Made by a program: the position numbers and the translations under genes. The notes beneath the pieces were generated by a model. It had not been told where the DNA came from, made no database searches, and worked only from the letters and a program-made list of their open reading frames with translations. 64,000 nt of DNA from Cubamyces lactineus. Its lineage: Eukaryota > Basidiomycota > Agaricomycetes > Polyporales > Polyporaceae. Positions 1-12,200 of the stretch are shown here, piece after piece (the first letter of the stretch is position 1; every line of letters begins with the position of its first letter). The DNA lies in contig JACDTU010000010.1 of the NCBI GenBank assembly GCA_022376465.1, positions 620,001 through 684,000 of the forward strand, read 5' to 3'.

Positions 1-252
1 CCAGAGCAAGAGCCGCTGTTTCGATCAAGGCGAGCGGTTGACTCGGTGCTGTCAGCCTGGCGTGGATCGATCTGTCCCCGCTCGATTCAAGTTGAGCACG
101 CTCTCCTCGTTCTCCTGCTCTCCATCTTCTTCCTCAACGTCCACCACCGCCGCCGCTCCTGCGCGCCCACCACAGCTACCTTACGCCCAGACTCACGACT
201 ACTCACGACCTTCCCTTCACCTACGCTCGTTTTGTCTCTGGTCTCTCTCGAA

Positions 253-1497
253 ATGCGGGTTTCCACTCTCTCTGCAGTCTGCGCTGCTGCGCTCGTCCTG
301 CCTGCCTCTGCAGCTCCTATCGAGGAAGCTGCTCCAATCGCCATTCCTGGGCTTGGAGTCACGCTTACCGTCAAGCTTCACGGGCCTACCGAAGTCGCTT
401 CCCCGGAGCTGCCTAGCGTTACGCCGCCTGCACTCTCACCTGGCGGAGGAATGTCCCAGGCTAACCGTCTTTCCCAGTCTAAGCTCTTGAAGCGTCCGCG
501 TGCTGCTGATTTCCGCCAGGCGGACTATGGCGTCAGCCCCAATGTCACCTTTGCTGCTGTCCCGGTACAAGGCCTGGAAGCCACTCCCTCTGACGCAGCT
601 CCTGTTCCTACCAACTCTCTGCGCCGCCGCTCCGAGAATGACTGGGAGGATGCCCGCCTGAAGCCTGACGACTACTCCGCCGCTGCGGCCTCTCCTGCTG
701 GCGACCTCCCTGATGCTCCTGATGCTGCCGATGCTCCTGCTGACGCTCCCTCTGTGCCCGCTAACCCTGCATCCCCTCTGAAGCTCGGCAGCCTTCAGGA
801 TACGAACGCGAACAGCCTCCCCGCTCAGCTGGACGCCTCTAGTCTAAGCGGGACCGCCGGCTCGATCATAACGAAGACCGGCGATGCGCGCTACCGCAGC
901 GCGTACGCCGCGCACGACGTGCTCGGTGCTGCGTTAGACAAGGCGCAGCCCGCCATGGCGCCCTCGGCCGACGTCGCCAAGTCCCCCATGCAGCTCTCCA
1001 AGCTCTCCCATGGCAGCGGCAGCGGCGGACTCCTCCGGCGCGTCCTCGAGCCCGCGCGGTACTTCGCTGGCTCTTTCCGCCGTGCGCTCGACGACCTCAC
1101 CAAGGTGCTCGGGGACCCGACGAAGGGCAACGGCGTGATGGGCAAGAACGCAAAGGGCATGGGGGCGCACACGCTCGAGGTCAACTCGGATGCGATCCTC
1201 CCGAACGAGCCGGACCAGACGCTGAACATGTCGGACCCGTACGTCGCGCAGGAAGAGGCACGCAGGCAGCGCGCGGGCGTCGTGAACATCGACAGCAACC
1301 GCCCCGCCCCGCGGCCGCCAGCTGCGCCGCCCGCGGGGGACGTCCCGCTCAACGGGACCGCGACGAACGGGACCACGGCGGCGACGGGGGCGCTGGAGGA
1401 CGGCGCGAAGGACGCGAAGGATGGGGAGAAGGGCGCGCAGTCGGTCAAGTCGGTCAAGTTGGACAGCGCTGCGAAGAATGCGACGGGGGCGGCTTGA
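253..1497 (+). CDS. Secreted low-complexity Ala/Pro/Asp-rich protein
   Basis: Single exon, 414 residues. The frame is open further upstream but has no earlier ATG, so translation should start at MRVSTLSAVC. Residues 1-20 form a signal peptide (hydrophobic core VCAAALVLP, likely cleavage after PASA before APIEE). The rest has no recognisable domain. It holds an Asp-Ala-Pro run (DAPDAADAPADAP) near residue 155, an Arg triplet in NSLRRRSEN that could be a kexin-type site, and a conserved-looking centre around ALDDLTKVLGDP. The Thr/Gly/Asn-rich tail carries several N-glycosylation sequons (NVT, NMS, NGT twice, NAT). I infer a secreted or wall-associated protein of unknown function. Codon use favours C/G at third positions, like its neighbours. 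Confidence 0.7.
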   Translation: MRVSTLSAVCAAALVLPASAAPIEEAAPIAIPGLGVTLTVKLHGPTEVASPELPSVTPPALSPGGGMSQANRLSQSKLLKRPRAADFRQADYGVSPNVTFAAVPVQGLEATPSDAAPVPTNSLRRRSENDWEDARLKPDDYSAAAASPAGDLPDAPDAADAPADAPSVPANPASPLKLGSLQDTNANSLPAQLDASSLSGTAGSIITKTGDARYRSAYAAHDVLGAALDKAQPAMAPSADVAKSPMQLSKLSHGSGSGGLLRRVLEPARYFAGSFRRALDDLTKVLGDPTKGNGVMGKNAKGMGAHTLEVNSDAILPNEPDQTLNMSDPYVAQEEARRQRAGVVNIDSNRPAPRPPAAPPAGDVPLNGTATNGTTAATGALEDGAKDAKDGEKGAQSVKSVKLDSAAKNATGAA

Positions 1498-1762
1498 CGG
1501 TTGTACTACACAACGCGAGCCTGGGATGTAGATGTCTTCCGGTTTTACTTATGTAGCGAGAAACGGCCATATTGACATGTTTGTCTCGGTATCGCAACAC
1601 TCTATTACAAGTACACAATTACAGGGCGACGTAGTAACAAACGGCAGCAGGGTCGGGGCACAAGACTTGAGTACAGCACAGGGGGAATAGCAGCAGCAGC
1701 AACAGCTGTCCGCGGACCCAAGCACGTAACAGGTAAGAGCAAACGAGACTTCCCCTCGAGCT

Positions 1763-3408
1763 CTACATGAGCTTCGCTTCCTTCTTCGCGAACTGCACCT
1801 GGGAGAGCCGGTGGCTGCGCAGGGTCATCTGCGTGCTCTGCGCGCCCTTCTTGGCCGTCCCGACGCCCGCGGCGGGCGCGATGGCCGCCTGCGAGAGGGA
1901 TATTCGGGCCTCGTCCGACGCGAAGCCAGGGATGCGGATGTTGTGGTTGCGTTCTGTGGGCGCGACCGTTGCATGTGAGTACGAGTTCCTCAGATATCGG
2001 ATGTCGACAGGGTGCAGGGTGATGGGACGTAGAGCGAGAGGGAGTGATACGTACCGAGGTGGAGCTGGAGGTCCTTGACCTCGAGCGTGTCGCTCCCTCT
2101 GTGCTTCGCGAGCCGGCACCCGAAGTTCGTGACCGAGTCGATGAACTCGTCTGCGATGTCCAGTAGCAGCTGCACAATACGCATGAGCCACGGCCACACA
2201 AGGGACGTCATGCATGGTAAGTTGGGACACTCACGTCCTCGACCTCGGGCTCGATCTTGACGTTCGGGTCGATGCTAGAAACGAGGTCCTGGATGGAGCG
2301 CCGCATGCTCTGGTCGCCCGGCGTGCTCTTCCGCCTCGACCGATTATCGTCCAGCGAGAGCACCGTCGTGTCGTCCTGCGGCTTCGCGACCTGCGGCGGC
2401 GCACCTGTCCCCCAACATCATCATGAGCCTCGCGCCAACCTCAACAAAGGCGCTAGCAGCTCCACCCACCTGCGATACGCCCGCTGGGTATCCCACCCGT
2501 GAGCGACGGCCGGCCCTGCTGCGCGGGCTGCCACTGCACGGGGCCCGGCGGCGTCGTCGTCGAGAGCGTCTGGCTGATCGGCGCCGGAATCGTCGGGGTG
2601 CTGCTCAGGAACGGGGTCGGCGTCGCGTGCTTGAACGCGGTGCTCGTGCCCGCCTGCACGCTCGTTCCGGGCTGCTGTTGCGCTTGGGACTTGCGGCGCG
2701 GCATAAGAATGATTGTGAGCGTGTGCTCGTCGGAGACGCGGAGGCCGCCGAGGGAGAAAGGAGGGCACACAAGCGAGGGAAGGGTAGGGTAGGGGAAGGC
2801 GTGGGGTGACAGGGCGTGGTTCGGCGACTCACCTGAGGGGTAGACGAGCTCGAGGCAGAGGTGGCCGCTTTGTGCTTGTCCGCATACTGCTTGAGCTAAA
2901 GAGCGAAGGGGTCAAAAGGAGCACATCCGACGGGGTTCGCTTTGTGTCGTGCACCGCGCTCCGCGCCGCCGTCCCTGCAGGAACGATGCTGCGGCACGGG
3001 CGGAGCAAACAAAGCGGATGGGGGACGCACCTGGACGATCTGCTGCTGTGAGAGTTTGCCCTGCTTGGCGAGCTCGCCGAGCTGGCTCATGTTCGCGATG
3101 AGCAGCTGGGCGATATGCTCGCCCGAGAGCGGGTCGCCGTTCTGCGACTTGAACGCATTCCCGAGCGCGGCGATGATGTTCGGCTGGGCTTGTTGTTGCT
3201 GCTGCTGCTGTTGCTGTTGCTGCTGCGGCTGCTGTGTGGTTTGTTGCTGCATGTGCGCGGCCGTTTGCTGGGTCTGTTGGGCCTGCTGTTGTTGGATTTG
3301 TTGCTGGATCTGCTGAGGTTGTGGAACGGTAGCCTGCGGCTGTACGGCCTGGAGCACTTGCTGGGGCTGCTGTGGAACCTGAGGCTGCGTCGGTGGAACA
3401 CCAGACAT
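1763..3408 (-). CDS. TAF12: TFIID/SAGA subunit TAF12 (histone-fold)
   Basis: Six exons on the minus strand: 3031..3408, 2833..2895, 2470..2689, 2235..2404, 2055..2169, 1763..1953; 378 residues. Residues about 245-325 form the TAF12 histone fold: helix 1 [19 protein letters not shown], then [32 protein letters not shown] and the family hallmark [10 protein letters not shown]. The N-terminal third is rich in Gln/Pro, with a run of 12 Gln and many Gln-Gln repeats, as expected for a transcription coactivator. TAF12 pairs with TAF4 in TFIID and with Ada1 in SAGA. The start is the ATG giving MSGVPPTQP; a longer frame would need a non-ATG codon. The exon 3 acceptor (CGCAAG) is the weakest splice call. 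It shares a 297 bp intergenic promoter with the F-box gene on the other strand. Confidence 0.92.
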
Positions 3409-3705
3409 GACGGCCAAGATGTAGAGCGGTTCCCTTTATGAGCAGATATCTCTGGTGCAGACAAGCTAGAGGAACACCAAGCAAGGGTCGATAAAGGAGC
3501 TATGTACAGCTTGTTAGCAATCCTGAGAAACGTTCCCGGACGAGTTGGCAGTGATCGGCATCTTGTCAAGTCTCCGCCCACGTGGCGTGTGCTGTATAAG
3601 GAAGGTCTTGTTCGTGACGCGCATGACGACCTCAGCTCGGACGGACAAGCTGCGCCTCTTTCGTCCGTTCCCCCTTTCCCCTCCCTACCGCGTACTCCGT
3701 CTGCT
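3409..3705. promoter_or_regulatory. Bidirectional promoter, TAF12 / F-box gene
   Basis: These 297 bp separate two divergent start codons. An E-box-like palindrome CACGTG lies at 3579-3584 and a TATAAG element at 3595-3600, about 105 bp before the F-box ATG. Both are seen in the sequence; their use is inferred. Confidence 0.4.
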
Positions 3706-5445
3706 ATGCGACCCCGCGCACACATCTCAGCTCTCCCCGATGATGTCTTGCTCTTGATCATCAGCTATGTCGAAGTCAGAGACATCCTCGCTCTCCGCAA
3801 GGTCAGTTTGTTCCGCCTCGGATCCGCCACCATCGCTCCGGTGTACTCACCCGGCGACATATTATATTATCTAGACGTCGAAGAGGCTGTTCAACATGAG
3901 CAAGCTCCGCTGGGTTTGGTACGACGCCATGAAACGGCACGTCGTGCAGAAGGGCCTCCCCATCCCTGCCGCCTCCATCGCCGACCTCAAAGCGCTCGAC
4001 GCGGAGCACTTGGAGGCGCGTGCAGTCCACGCCGCAAAGTTCCACGAGAACTGGAACTCGGCGCATCCAGTATCCAAGAAAGCTATCGAGTTCTCTGCAG
4101 TGACCTATCTGGACGATGCCCTGCCGGACGAAAGTTACAGCCGGTCCTCCGTCACCCATCTCTCGTTCCTCCCCGGAAGGAACGGGAAGTATCTTGTCAC
4201 TGTGGTGGGCAGAGTATTGACCTGCTGGGAAGTGCCGCTTGGAGAGACGGAGGCATACGCTGTGGCGGAGTGGGTCGCGTCCAGGAGGATTGAGCAGGTG
4301 ATTGTGAACGACGATCCGAAGGCTGAAGTTGTTCTGGCGTATGTCGCTGCACATCCACAGGCGTAAGTGTTTGACGGCTTCACCATGCATCAGCGTACTG
4401 AACAAGGATAATTTAGCCATGGTGTTGTCGAATGTAGGGCACTCTCATTCGACAAATTCCATGGCAAGTTCTCTTGTCGGATGGAACTGCGGGCTCATCG
4501 ACAAGTGGCCACGCCATTACACGTCCTGCATAATGACTACCTCATCTTCGGAGACCCCATGCACGTCTGCTTCCTGGCCGCACCGTCCATGGTCAAGCCT
4601 CTGGGAAAGCCAGCCTTGGCGGAGGTCCCGGTGAGTGCGCACACTGGCAGGTTCCCCCATATTCGCTCACTACGACCACGTAGGAGAACGCCATCCTGGC
4701 GGTGAAGCCAGTGAACAAATACCTGCTTGTTGTCAGACAACGGTCCTTTGAAGTCCTCCCCGCACCCTCATGGCGAGGCGTCCGCGCGCCATATTCAGCC
4801 CTAGTAACCGCCAGCGCCTCCATCGAGCTGGACATCCCAGCCTCGAGCTCCGTCATCGTCATCCGCGAGGTCTTCTCGCCCTCCACAGAAGAGCCTCCGG
4901 ACTGGCCCGACGAGCCGGTGACGGTGCTCTCGCGCTACTCCGACGACGGCTTTGAGACGATGCATCAGTACGACTTTCTGCCGAACCTCAAGGCGCGAGA
5001 GCCGGCGGATAAGGAGAAGGAGAAGGACGGGCACGGCCCGCTGCTCGATCGCCTGCCGTGCGTCTTCCCGTCACAGGATACACAGGTGATGAGTGTCGCG
5101 CCCTCCTGCTGCGACCTGCGTGTGGGCCCGAGCGGGAAGGGCTTCTGGACCGAGACGCGGAATATCGTCGTCCGGCACGCGAAGAATCCCGCGCGCTGTC
5201 TGGTGGGCTTTGAGGTGAAGGCAATTGACGAAGACGGTGCGCAGGAACGTCCGAAAGGTGGCCCGCGCGCCCCCGCGCAGGTCCGAGTGAAGGAGTGCCA
5301 GGACGTGTTGTACGCGCGGCGGTGCAACATCCATGAAATTCTCTGGAAGAAGTATATGATCTCGGCAACGGCCTTGGAGGATACCGTCGGAAGGATCGCG
5401 GTGGGGGACGTCACCGGGAAAGTGGAAGTGCTGGATCTCGCATGA
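3706..5445 (+). CDS. F-box protein with C-terminal beta-propeller-like region
   Basis: Four exons: 3706..3801, 3875..4362, 4417..4630, 4684..5445; 519 residues. The F-box lies at about residues 5-45: ISALPDDVLLLIISYVEV, then DILALRK joined across intron 1 to TSKRLFNMSKLRWVWYDA. This is the classic LPxDVLxxI...L.LR..K.L pattern that binds Skp1 in SCF ubiquitin ligases. The rest contains blade-like strands (VTHLSFLPGRNGKYLVTVV, VLTCWEVPLG, HNDYLIFGD) typical of the F-box/WD40-like proteins abundant in Agaricomycetes, but no clean WD repeat. All three introns are GT...AG, 53-73 nt, and the frame closes exactly. The target is unknown. It ends 150 bp from the convergent PAQR gene. Confidence 0.85.
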
Positions 5446-5597
5446 TGGGCGTGGACCTCCGAGAGGCGTGTTGCTGTTTACCGCACGCTGTGCATGTAAT
5501 GTAATCTGTATGTATACCCTGTATTTGTTATTATACCCAATCCCTTCCCTATGAACACAGCACCGCCCAAAAAGCTATATGTCGACAGGTCCCCTTC

Positions 5598-7629
5598 TCA
5601 ACTGAACACACACTCCGCGCCGATCCCGCGCTTCATGACCTCCATGCCCTGCTTGTGCAGGCTGATTGCGAGCACGATGCAGACGTGCCAGATCGCGTGC
5701 GAGCCGCCGCCGAGCCAGTCGAGCCAGCGGAGGGACGGCCAGCGCGTGGCGAGGACGCACTCGGGGAAGTGCGTCGCGTAGAAGATGAGGCCGACGACGT
5801 ACGACGTGAGCGAGGGCACGATCGGGCTGATGAACGCGACCATCTCGTGGAACGAGTGTGCGCGCGCGAGCTGCACGAGCGGCGCGAAGCCGCTCAGCGC
5901 GAGCGAGACGAAGAACGCGATGCGCCAGTGCTGCGAGGGGGTGAGTTGAGTGAGTAGATCCTGCAGTGGAAAGAGGGACGCGCGAGACGATGCTTACTCT
6001 GTATTCGCGTTGGTTGAACCAGTCCGTGAAGGGGAGGATGCTCCCCGACACGCCGATGAAGAGGCAGCACATGAGGAACATGTTCCGCGTCGTCGGCTCA
6101 CACTGGAACCCGTAGTAAACCACGGTGCCGATGCTTGCGCTAATCAACCTGCACATCACGCACATGCGTATCAGACATCACGGTCGCCCCGGCTTGCTGT
6201 ACTGAAAGTCGCTCACCAGCCGATACCGACGTAGTCCACTCGGGCGCAGAGCTCCATGCCCTTGGGATGCGCGCATCCGGCCATGGTGTGCCAGAGCACG
6301 CTGCTGAAGAGACAGACCAGTGCAAACGCCGTGAAAGCAACCTTCGCGGGCTCATCCGTCTCGGACGACTCGGAATAAGGGGAGAAGCGGAACAGCGTGA
6401 ACGACCAAAGCAAAAAGGGTATCAAATGCGTGTGGATATTCACTGTGTTGGCGTCAGTACGTTGCACGGCATCTCAAGCGGCACGGGGCGTACGAGTCTC
6501 GTTGTGCAATGCAAAAAGCGAGAGGATTAATCGAGGCCATTCATGCAATGGGATAAACCTGCGACGGGGATACTGTCAGTATCATGGAAGGCGCAGCATC
6601 TCGCCACCGGACACTACGCATCCGGGCTGCTGCCTAGGATGGGATGGTACATGCACACCTGTAGCCGCCTTCCACGAATGGATTGTTGCGCCACTTCTCT
6701 GGCAGGTCGACGTATTGAATGAGGCGTGATCCGTTCAGGGAGCGCTTCATCGCTCGTGCGATTTCCAGGGCGGCCTTTTCCAGTGTCTCTTCCCCGCTCT
6801 TGAGATCCGACGATATCTCGGACACTAGATGGGACGAGAGGACCTTATCCAGGAGGGTAGAAAGAGAGGCGCTGGGGGTATAGGACGACAGGTACAGGCT
6901 CGGAGCAATCTCCATCGAGGAGAGGTGCGCTTGCAGTGACTGAAGGCTGCTTGACAGGGTTGGCACATAATGGAGAGGTCTATGGAAGTCTATGTCGGTG
7001 ATTCTAGTGCGGACATCGTCTAGTCGTGAACGGACGTCGGAGAGGTCGAACTCCGGGAGGTGGGATCGGACGACGTCCGGCATATCCGGGAGGTGCGAGC
7101 GGACGTCTGGGAGGGTGGGTACTTCGGGTATGTGGGTCTTGACGAATTCCTCGACGGAGGGGACGTGCTCGAAGGTGAAGTCGGGCAGATGAGCGCAGAC
7201 GTCCTCGCGGATTTTGCGTAGCATCTGCAGGCCGTCACGGGCCCAAACCCGGGCCTCCTCGAGCGTCGTCTCGCCCTTCGCCTTGATTGAGTCAGTAGAG
7301 ATAGGCGATTCGAGGAGTGAGAGGCGAGTCTCGAGATCCGCGAGGTAGGTCAAGACGTGGAGGCGCAAGGAAGCGAGCGTCGGAGTGAGCGAAGTGAGCG
7401 ACAAGTCAAGAGCTTCGACAGACGGCGGTAGTTGGTGGCATGGTTGAGGAGCAGCATATCGTCCTGCCTGGAAAGTAGACCTGCGCCTCGAGGACATGGG
7501 GCGGCGCGCATGTATGTCCGTAGTATGAACTTCCACTGCGGAGGTGGATGTCGCCCCAGATAACATTGTCGTCGAAGACTTGGTGGACGCAGGAGCCGTT
7601 GTTGTGGTTGTTGTCGTCGTCGTCGCCAT
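5598..7629 (-). CDS. PAQR / hemolysin-III family membrane protein with long N-terminal extension
   Basis: Five exons: 6659..7629, 6494..6558, 6217..6442, 5998..6148, 5598..5930; 581 residues. The C-terminal ~270 residues are a seven-helix PAQR/HlyIII core. It has the entry motif LPEKWRNNPFVEGGYRF, the signature LFALHNETLNIHTHL, the Ser/His site SSVLWHTMAGC, DYVGIGWLISASIG, and the final SHAIWHVCIV with two His. These conserved Ser/His residues bind the metal in AdipoR-type receptors. Fungal members (IZH family) act in zinc and lipid homeostasis. The first ~305 residues are extra: a poly-Thr start (ATG then 9 Thr codons), then a predicted helical, cytosolic region with repeated SHLP-D-VR segments. 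The long extension resembles yeast Izh3 in layout. It is divergent from the peptidyl-tRNA hydrolase gene, 411 bp away. Confidence 0.9.
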
Positions 7630-8040
7630 CGAGGGGAAAGGCGATTAGGAGATGATGGAGGATTAAGCTAGAGCGAGGAAGACATGAATTACCAACCGGC
7701 AGAGAGCCAGTGCCGCTGCCAGTGCCAGGGCCTGTCCGTCCCTGCTCAAGACGCGGAGTCCTGGTGGAGATTGCTCCCTTGATTAGATAAGCGCGTTCCC
7801 ACGTGACCGCGACACACAGAATCTCCGCCGAGTCCGCGCCACGCCGAATACTGCTCGCTTGGTTCTCCTCCATAGGCATCGGAAACTGCTTCTGTCATAG
7901 ACGGCTTGTCTGGATCTTGGGGAGGCCTGGGGACTATAAGCTTGATCTACTGCAGCGCGCGGACGGCCGAACCATCGTTGCATGGCAGTTCTGGCTGGAC
8001 AGTGCAAGCTTGAAGAGACTGATTCTGCTACCGATCCACG
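7630..8040. promoter_or_regulatory. Shared intergenic region between PAQR and PTH genes
   Basis: 411 bp between divergent start codons. It must hold both promoters and 5' leaders. I saw no clear TATA box or repeat in it. Confidence 0.3.
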
Positions 8041-8721
8041 ATGGCGTATCCACAGTTCCTAATTGTCGGTCTGGGTAATATAACCCATCCAATGACAAGG
8101 CACAGGTGGGTTCTCATCTGTCAATGCGACAATAGCCGAAGGTCCAACCTGCAACGCGTCAGCATAGGGCATTATGTTATAGACACTTTGGCCTCCCGAC
8201 TCGGTGTCCATCTTTCCTCAGAGAGAATCGGTTACGCAGCGCGCACTGATGTTCAAGTCAGCGAAGGAAATGTAGCTATCAACTTGTTTAAGCCCAGTGA
8301 GTAGTATTGGTACACAAGAGATCTAATATAATGCATGTATTAACTACCTCGTTTGACAGAAACCCTCATGAACATCTCTGGGAAACCGGTCGTTCAAATG
8401 CTACGTGCGACTGCGGCCAATGCGACCAATCTGATTGTGGTCCATGATTCTCTAGAGCACAAACCGTGCACTATCTCCCCCAAGTTCGGCGGCTCCGCAA
8501 ATGGCCACAATGGTGTTCGCAGTGTCATCGCCGCGCTAGGAGGCGATATGGACTTCCCTCGCCTCCGCATTGGCATCGGCAGGGATGGTGACCCCGCAAA
8601 TTATGTACTCGGCCCGCTCTCTCCCCAGGAACGACAGTTCTGGGGCCCCGGCGGCAGCGGTTCGGACCTGGTATGGAGGGAGCTGACCAGGATCATCGAG
8701 AAGAGCCTCAAGTCACGATAG
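8041..8721 (+). CDS. PTH1: Peptidyl-tRNA hydrolase, bacterial/mitochondrial type
   Basis: Three exons: 8041..8105, 8163..8296, 8360..8721; 186 residues. It matches the Pth family from end to end: FLIVGLGNITHPMTRHSIGH (catalytic Asn of GLGN and His of RHS.G), LFKPKTLMNISGKPV (family consensus KPxTxMNxSG, restored only when exons 2 and 3 are joined), IVVHDSLEH (conserved Asp), GGSANGHNGVRS (second conserved His/Asn) and FPRLRIGIGR. The enzyme cleaves the ester bond of peptidyl-tRNAs dropped by ribosomes. There is no obvious mitochondrial presequence; the protein starts directly at strand 1 (MAYPQFLIVGLG). Length is normal for the family (180-200). Confidence 0.93.
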
Positions 8722-9249
8722 CCCTACCGCTGTTGTTTGACAAGTGAGCGCATTTATAGCGGACCTGCTTGCATGTGGGCTGCTTCTGATCTTACGGTAC
8801 ACCTTTTCGCCCAGTATCATGAGACCAGGTAGTCGATGTCATTACGAGCGATATCAATACTGGGTCCGTTTCCGCCGAGATAGGCTCCTTTCTGATTGCC
8901 CGCTTCTTGCAAGATACATGACGATGCGGGGAGTCTGCTGCCTATTCGGAAGCCGTCGGTCCCCTCCCAGCATTCACTCATCCCGCTGGCGGCAGGTCCG
9001 CTCGCGCGTCCCGCGGAGCAAATAGTAGTCAATCGTGCGAAGCCTTGATCACGCGTGCACGAATCCTTGGATGTCCACAACCGTGCATGTGCTGCCACTG
9101 TCTTCGCGATGTCGCGTATCGCGCCCGCCCTCTCCGATGACCTCGCTTGTGCAGGTACTTAAGGCGCGCGGAAAAGCATCGGTCGGCCCAAGGTCGTACG
9201 CACGACCTGGTGAGCCGACCAGCACCCTACCATCCCAGACAGAACTATC
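8722..9249. other. Intergenic, upstream of GH92 gene
   Basis: 528 bp between two plus-strand genes. No coding frame with family features and no clear promoter element were seen. Confidence 0.4.
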
Positions 9250-12200
9250 ATGCTCGCGCTCTGGGTGCTTGTCGTCACTTCCTTCTGGGGTTCTGGTTTG
9301 GTGAATGCCCAGCCATCACCTCAGGTGCAGGAGAGAATCTCTGCTGCAATCAAGAAAGCCGCTTCCTTGCCCGCCGATAAGGTTGACTACACTGAGTTTG
9401 TCAACGTTTTCATCGGGACAGACAACTTTGGCGATGTCTGGTATGCTATCGTCAACTGTGCTCGGAACGAGGAGCGACTGAACATCCATCCCTATGCAGT
9501 CCGGGTGCTTCTGTACCATTCGGCATGGTTTGTTGCATCGAGCACAAGAATGTTGGTGACCATCATTGACACACTTCGCCGGTCACAGGTCAAGTTCTCG
9601 ACGGACTTAACGGGCTACGCTCCTGCTGGTCCGTCTTTACTATATTTTGACCTAGACGTTCGATGAAGCAGCGTTCTAGGCTACGTCACGGATAACACGC
9701 AGACGATTCGGGGACTCAGCCCCATGCACGATAGCGGGACCGGATCTTCGCTGGGTAGGCCTACTTCGCTCGCGTATCTCCATGCATCTCCATTCACTAA
9801 ACCTAATTCGTAGGGACCTATGGCAACTTTGAGATCATGCCCATGGTCTGTCTCGGCGGGTTCGACAGCTGCCCACTTACCCTCGCCGCCCGAGAGCGCT
9901 TCCGCAAGAACAACACTGATGTGAGTAGTGCAGTATAATACACTGGTGTCGCCGGAATACAGCTGATGCATGCTATGTCGTAGGATGCGTCCCCTGGCTA
10001 CTTCGCGCAGACGCTCGACAACGGCATCAAGATGGAAGCGACCTCCACGCGCCGTGCAGGTCTCGAGCGATTTACGTTCCCGAAGGGTTCAAAGCCCTAC
10101 TTCGTGCTCGATCTTGCGAACGACCTTCCTGCTTCGTTCGCGGGTGGACATATGGAGATTGACCCGGAGCAAGGCAGGATCACCATGGGTGGCTTGTGGG
10201 GCTCCAGGTACATGGATTATAATGGCGAACAAATAAGCACGCTAATAGATGGCCTCTAGTTTTGGTCCTGGCTCCTACAACTATCAGGCATTTGCGTGCT
10301 ATGACATCCTCGATGGTGGGAAGCAAAAGCTGGACGAGTACGGCGTATGGACCGGTATGACCGAGTAAGCATACCGATACCTACTCCTCCACCCCGGATG
10401 CTGACGTTCAGACTGCAGTGAAGACTTCCAAACGAGAGGATTGGGCTTGACACACCTGAATCTCACTAGGAACCTCATCGGTGGAGTATACGAATCCGGT
10501 GCCTTGTTCTCATTCGCCGGGGAGCCGGAGCAGATCACCATCCGCGTCGGTATATCCTTCGTTTCCGAGGCTCAGGCGTGCGCCAACGCGGAGAGTGAGG
10601 TCGGAAATGCCTCGTTCGACGAGATCGTGTCCCGCTCGAAGGCTCTGTGGAACGAGAAACTAAGCAAGATCGAGATCGACTTGAAGAACACCCCGGCGAA
10701 CGTCACCGAGCTGCTGTACTCGTCGTTGTATCGTGCCTCTTTGACTCCAGTACGTTCCCGAAATCAACTTTACCGAGTAACAACAACAACTAGTCCTACT
10801 GAATCGACAGAATAATGCCACTGATGAGACTCAAGGCCCGTTCGCAAATACGCCGCACCCGTATTTCGACTCTCTGTACTGCAGGTCAGACAAACACCCT
10901 GTCGTACCTCGATGCCAACATTGACGCACCCGACCCAACAGCTGGGACACCTTCCGCACCTTCTACCCGCTCATGTCTCTCCACTCGCCCGTTGAGTTCG
11001 CGCAGATCGTAGACAACTACATCGACGGCTGGCGCAAACTCGGCTGGATGCCCGAGTGCCGCGCGAACAACCTCCCGGGCTGGACGCAAGGCGGGTCGAG
11101 CGGCGACGTTATCGTCGGCCACTTCGCTATCACGTACCACAACGAGGCCTCGGCGCTCGGCATTGACTTGGACGAGCTGTACTCGGCAATGCTCGCGGAT
11201 GCGGAGATCAATCCTCCGGAGTGGAATACGCTGGGTCGACAGGTCAATGTGTACAAGTGAGTGGATACTACTCGTGCGCGTACGCTTTGGATGTGTGACT
11301 CACGACATTGATCCTTCAGGCAGTACGGGTATGTGCCCTTCGGTGTGTTGGACACCGACAGTGTCGGTCGACAGACGCGTGAGGGCAGTAGGACCCTGGA
11401 GGTGACTAATCTGATCCGTTGTATGTATGTCAAGGATTTGACGGGTTCTGCAGTATGCATTCGAGGATTTCGCGGTCCGTCAAGTAGCATTGCTTCTGAA
11501 CAAGACGGACGACGTTGCAACCTACACTAATCGCTCGCTCGTAAGTAGTGTTTCTTTCCCTCGTAGCAATGCTAGCATCCTAATATGTACACCGTAGTTC
11601 TACCGAAACGTGTGGGATCCATCCGTCACGAGCGACGGCTTCCATGGTACGTATCTCCGTTACCGAAAGTGAGCGTAACAGTGGCATTGAGAACACCGCC
11701 TAGGCTTTGCGCAGAAACGTGCACCAAACGGCAGTTTCGTCCATACCAACCCCGTCGATTGCTCGCCTAATGATAGCGACGAGAACCGGGAGTGTTCGCT
11801 CCAAGGTGACAACGTAGTGGGCTTCTACGAGTCGTCTTCATGGGAGTACAGCTGGTAAGCCCCTTGTAGATCAAGGTTCTGATTGCGAACTCATCACTCC
11901 CTGCAGGTTCGCTCCTCATGATACAGCACATTTGATCGAACTCATGGGCGGAAATGTACGGTAACTCTTCACTGGTGCAGGATATGTGACCTGAACGGCG
12001 CACGCTTCTGTACAGGCTACGTTTGTGAAACGTCTCGACCACTTCTTCGACGTAAGCATTCATCCTCAAAGGCTCTCACCTGCGCTCTTGCTCACGCACA
12101 CATGACGATAGGCCGGATATTACCTCGCGGGCAACGAGCCATCGTTCCAAACTCCCATCGGATACCACTACGCGAACCAGCCCGCCAAGTCCGTGGACCG

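Noticed and set aside
2942..3316. Cys-rich plus-strand frame with long Cys runs, and the Leu-rich frame beside it
   Set aside because: They are antisense readings of the CAG-rich polyglutamine tract in TAF12 exon 1.
9920..9990. Alternative start of GH92 exon 6 to avoid the doubled Asp (NTD-DASP)
   Set aside because: The GT...AG pair chosen keeps frame and both Asp are tolerable; no better acceptor lies nearby.
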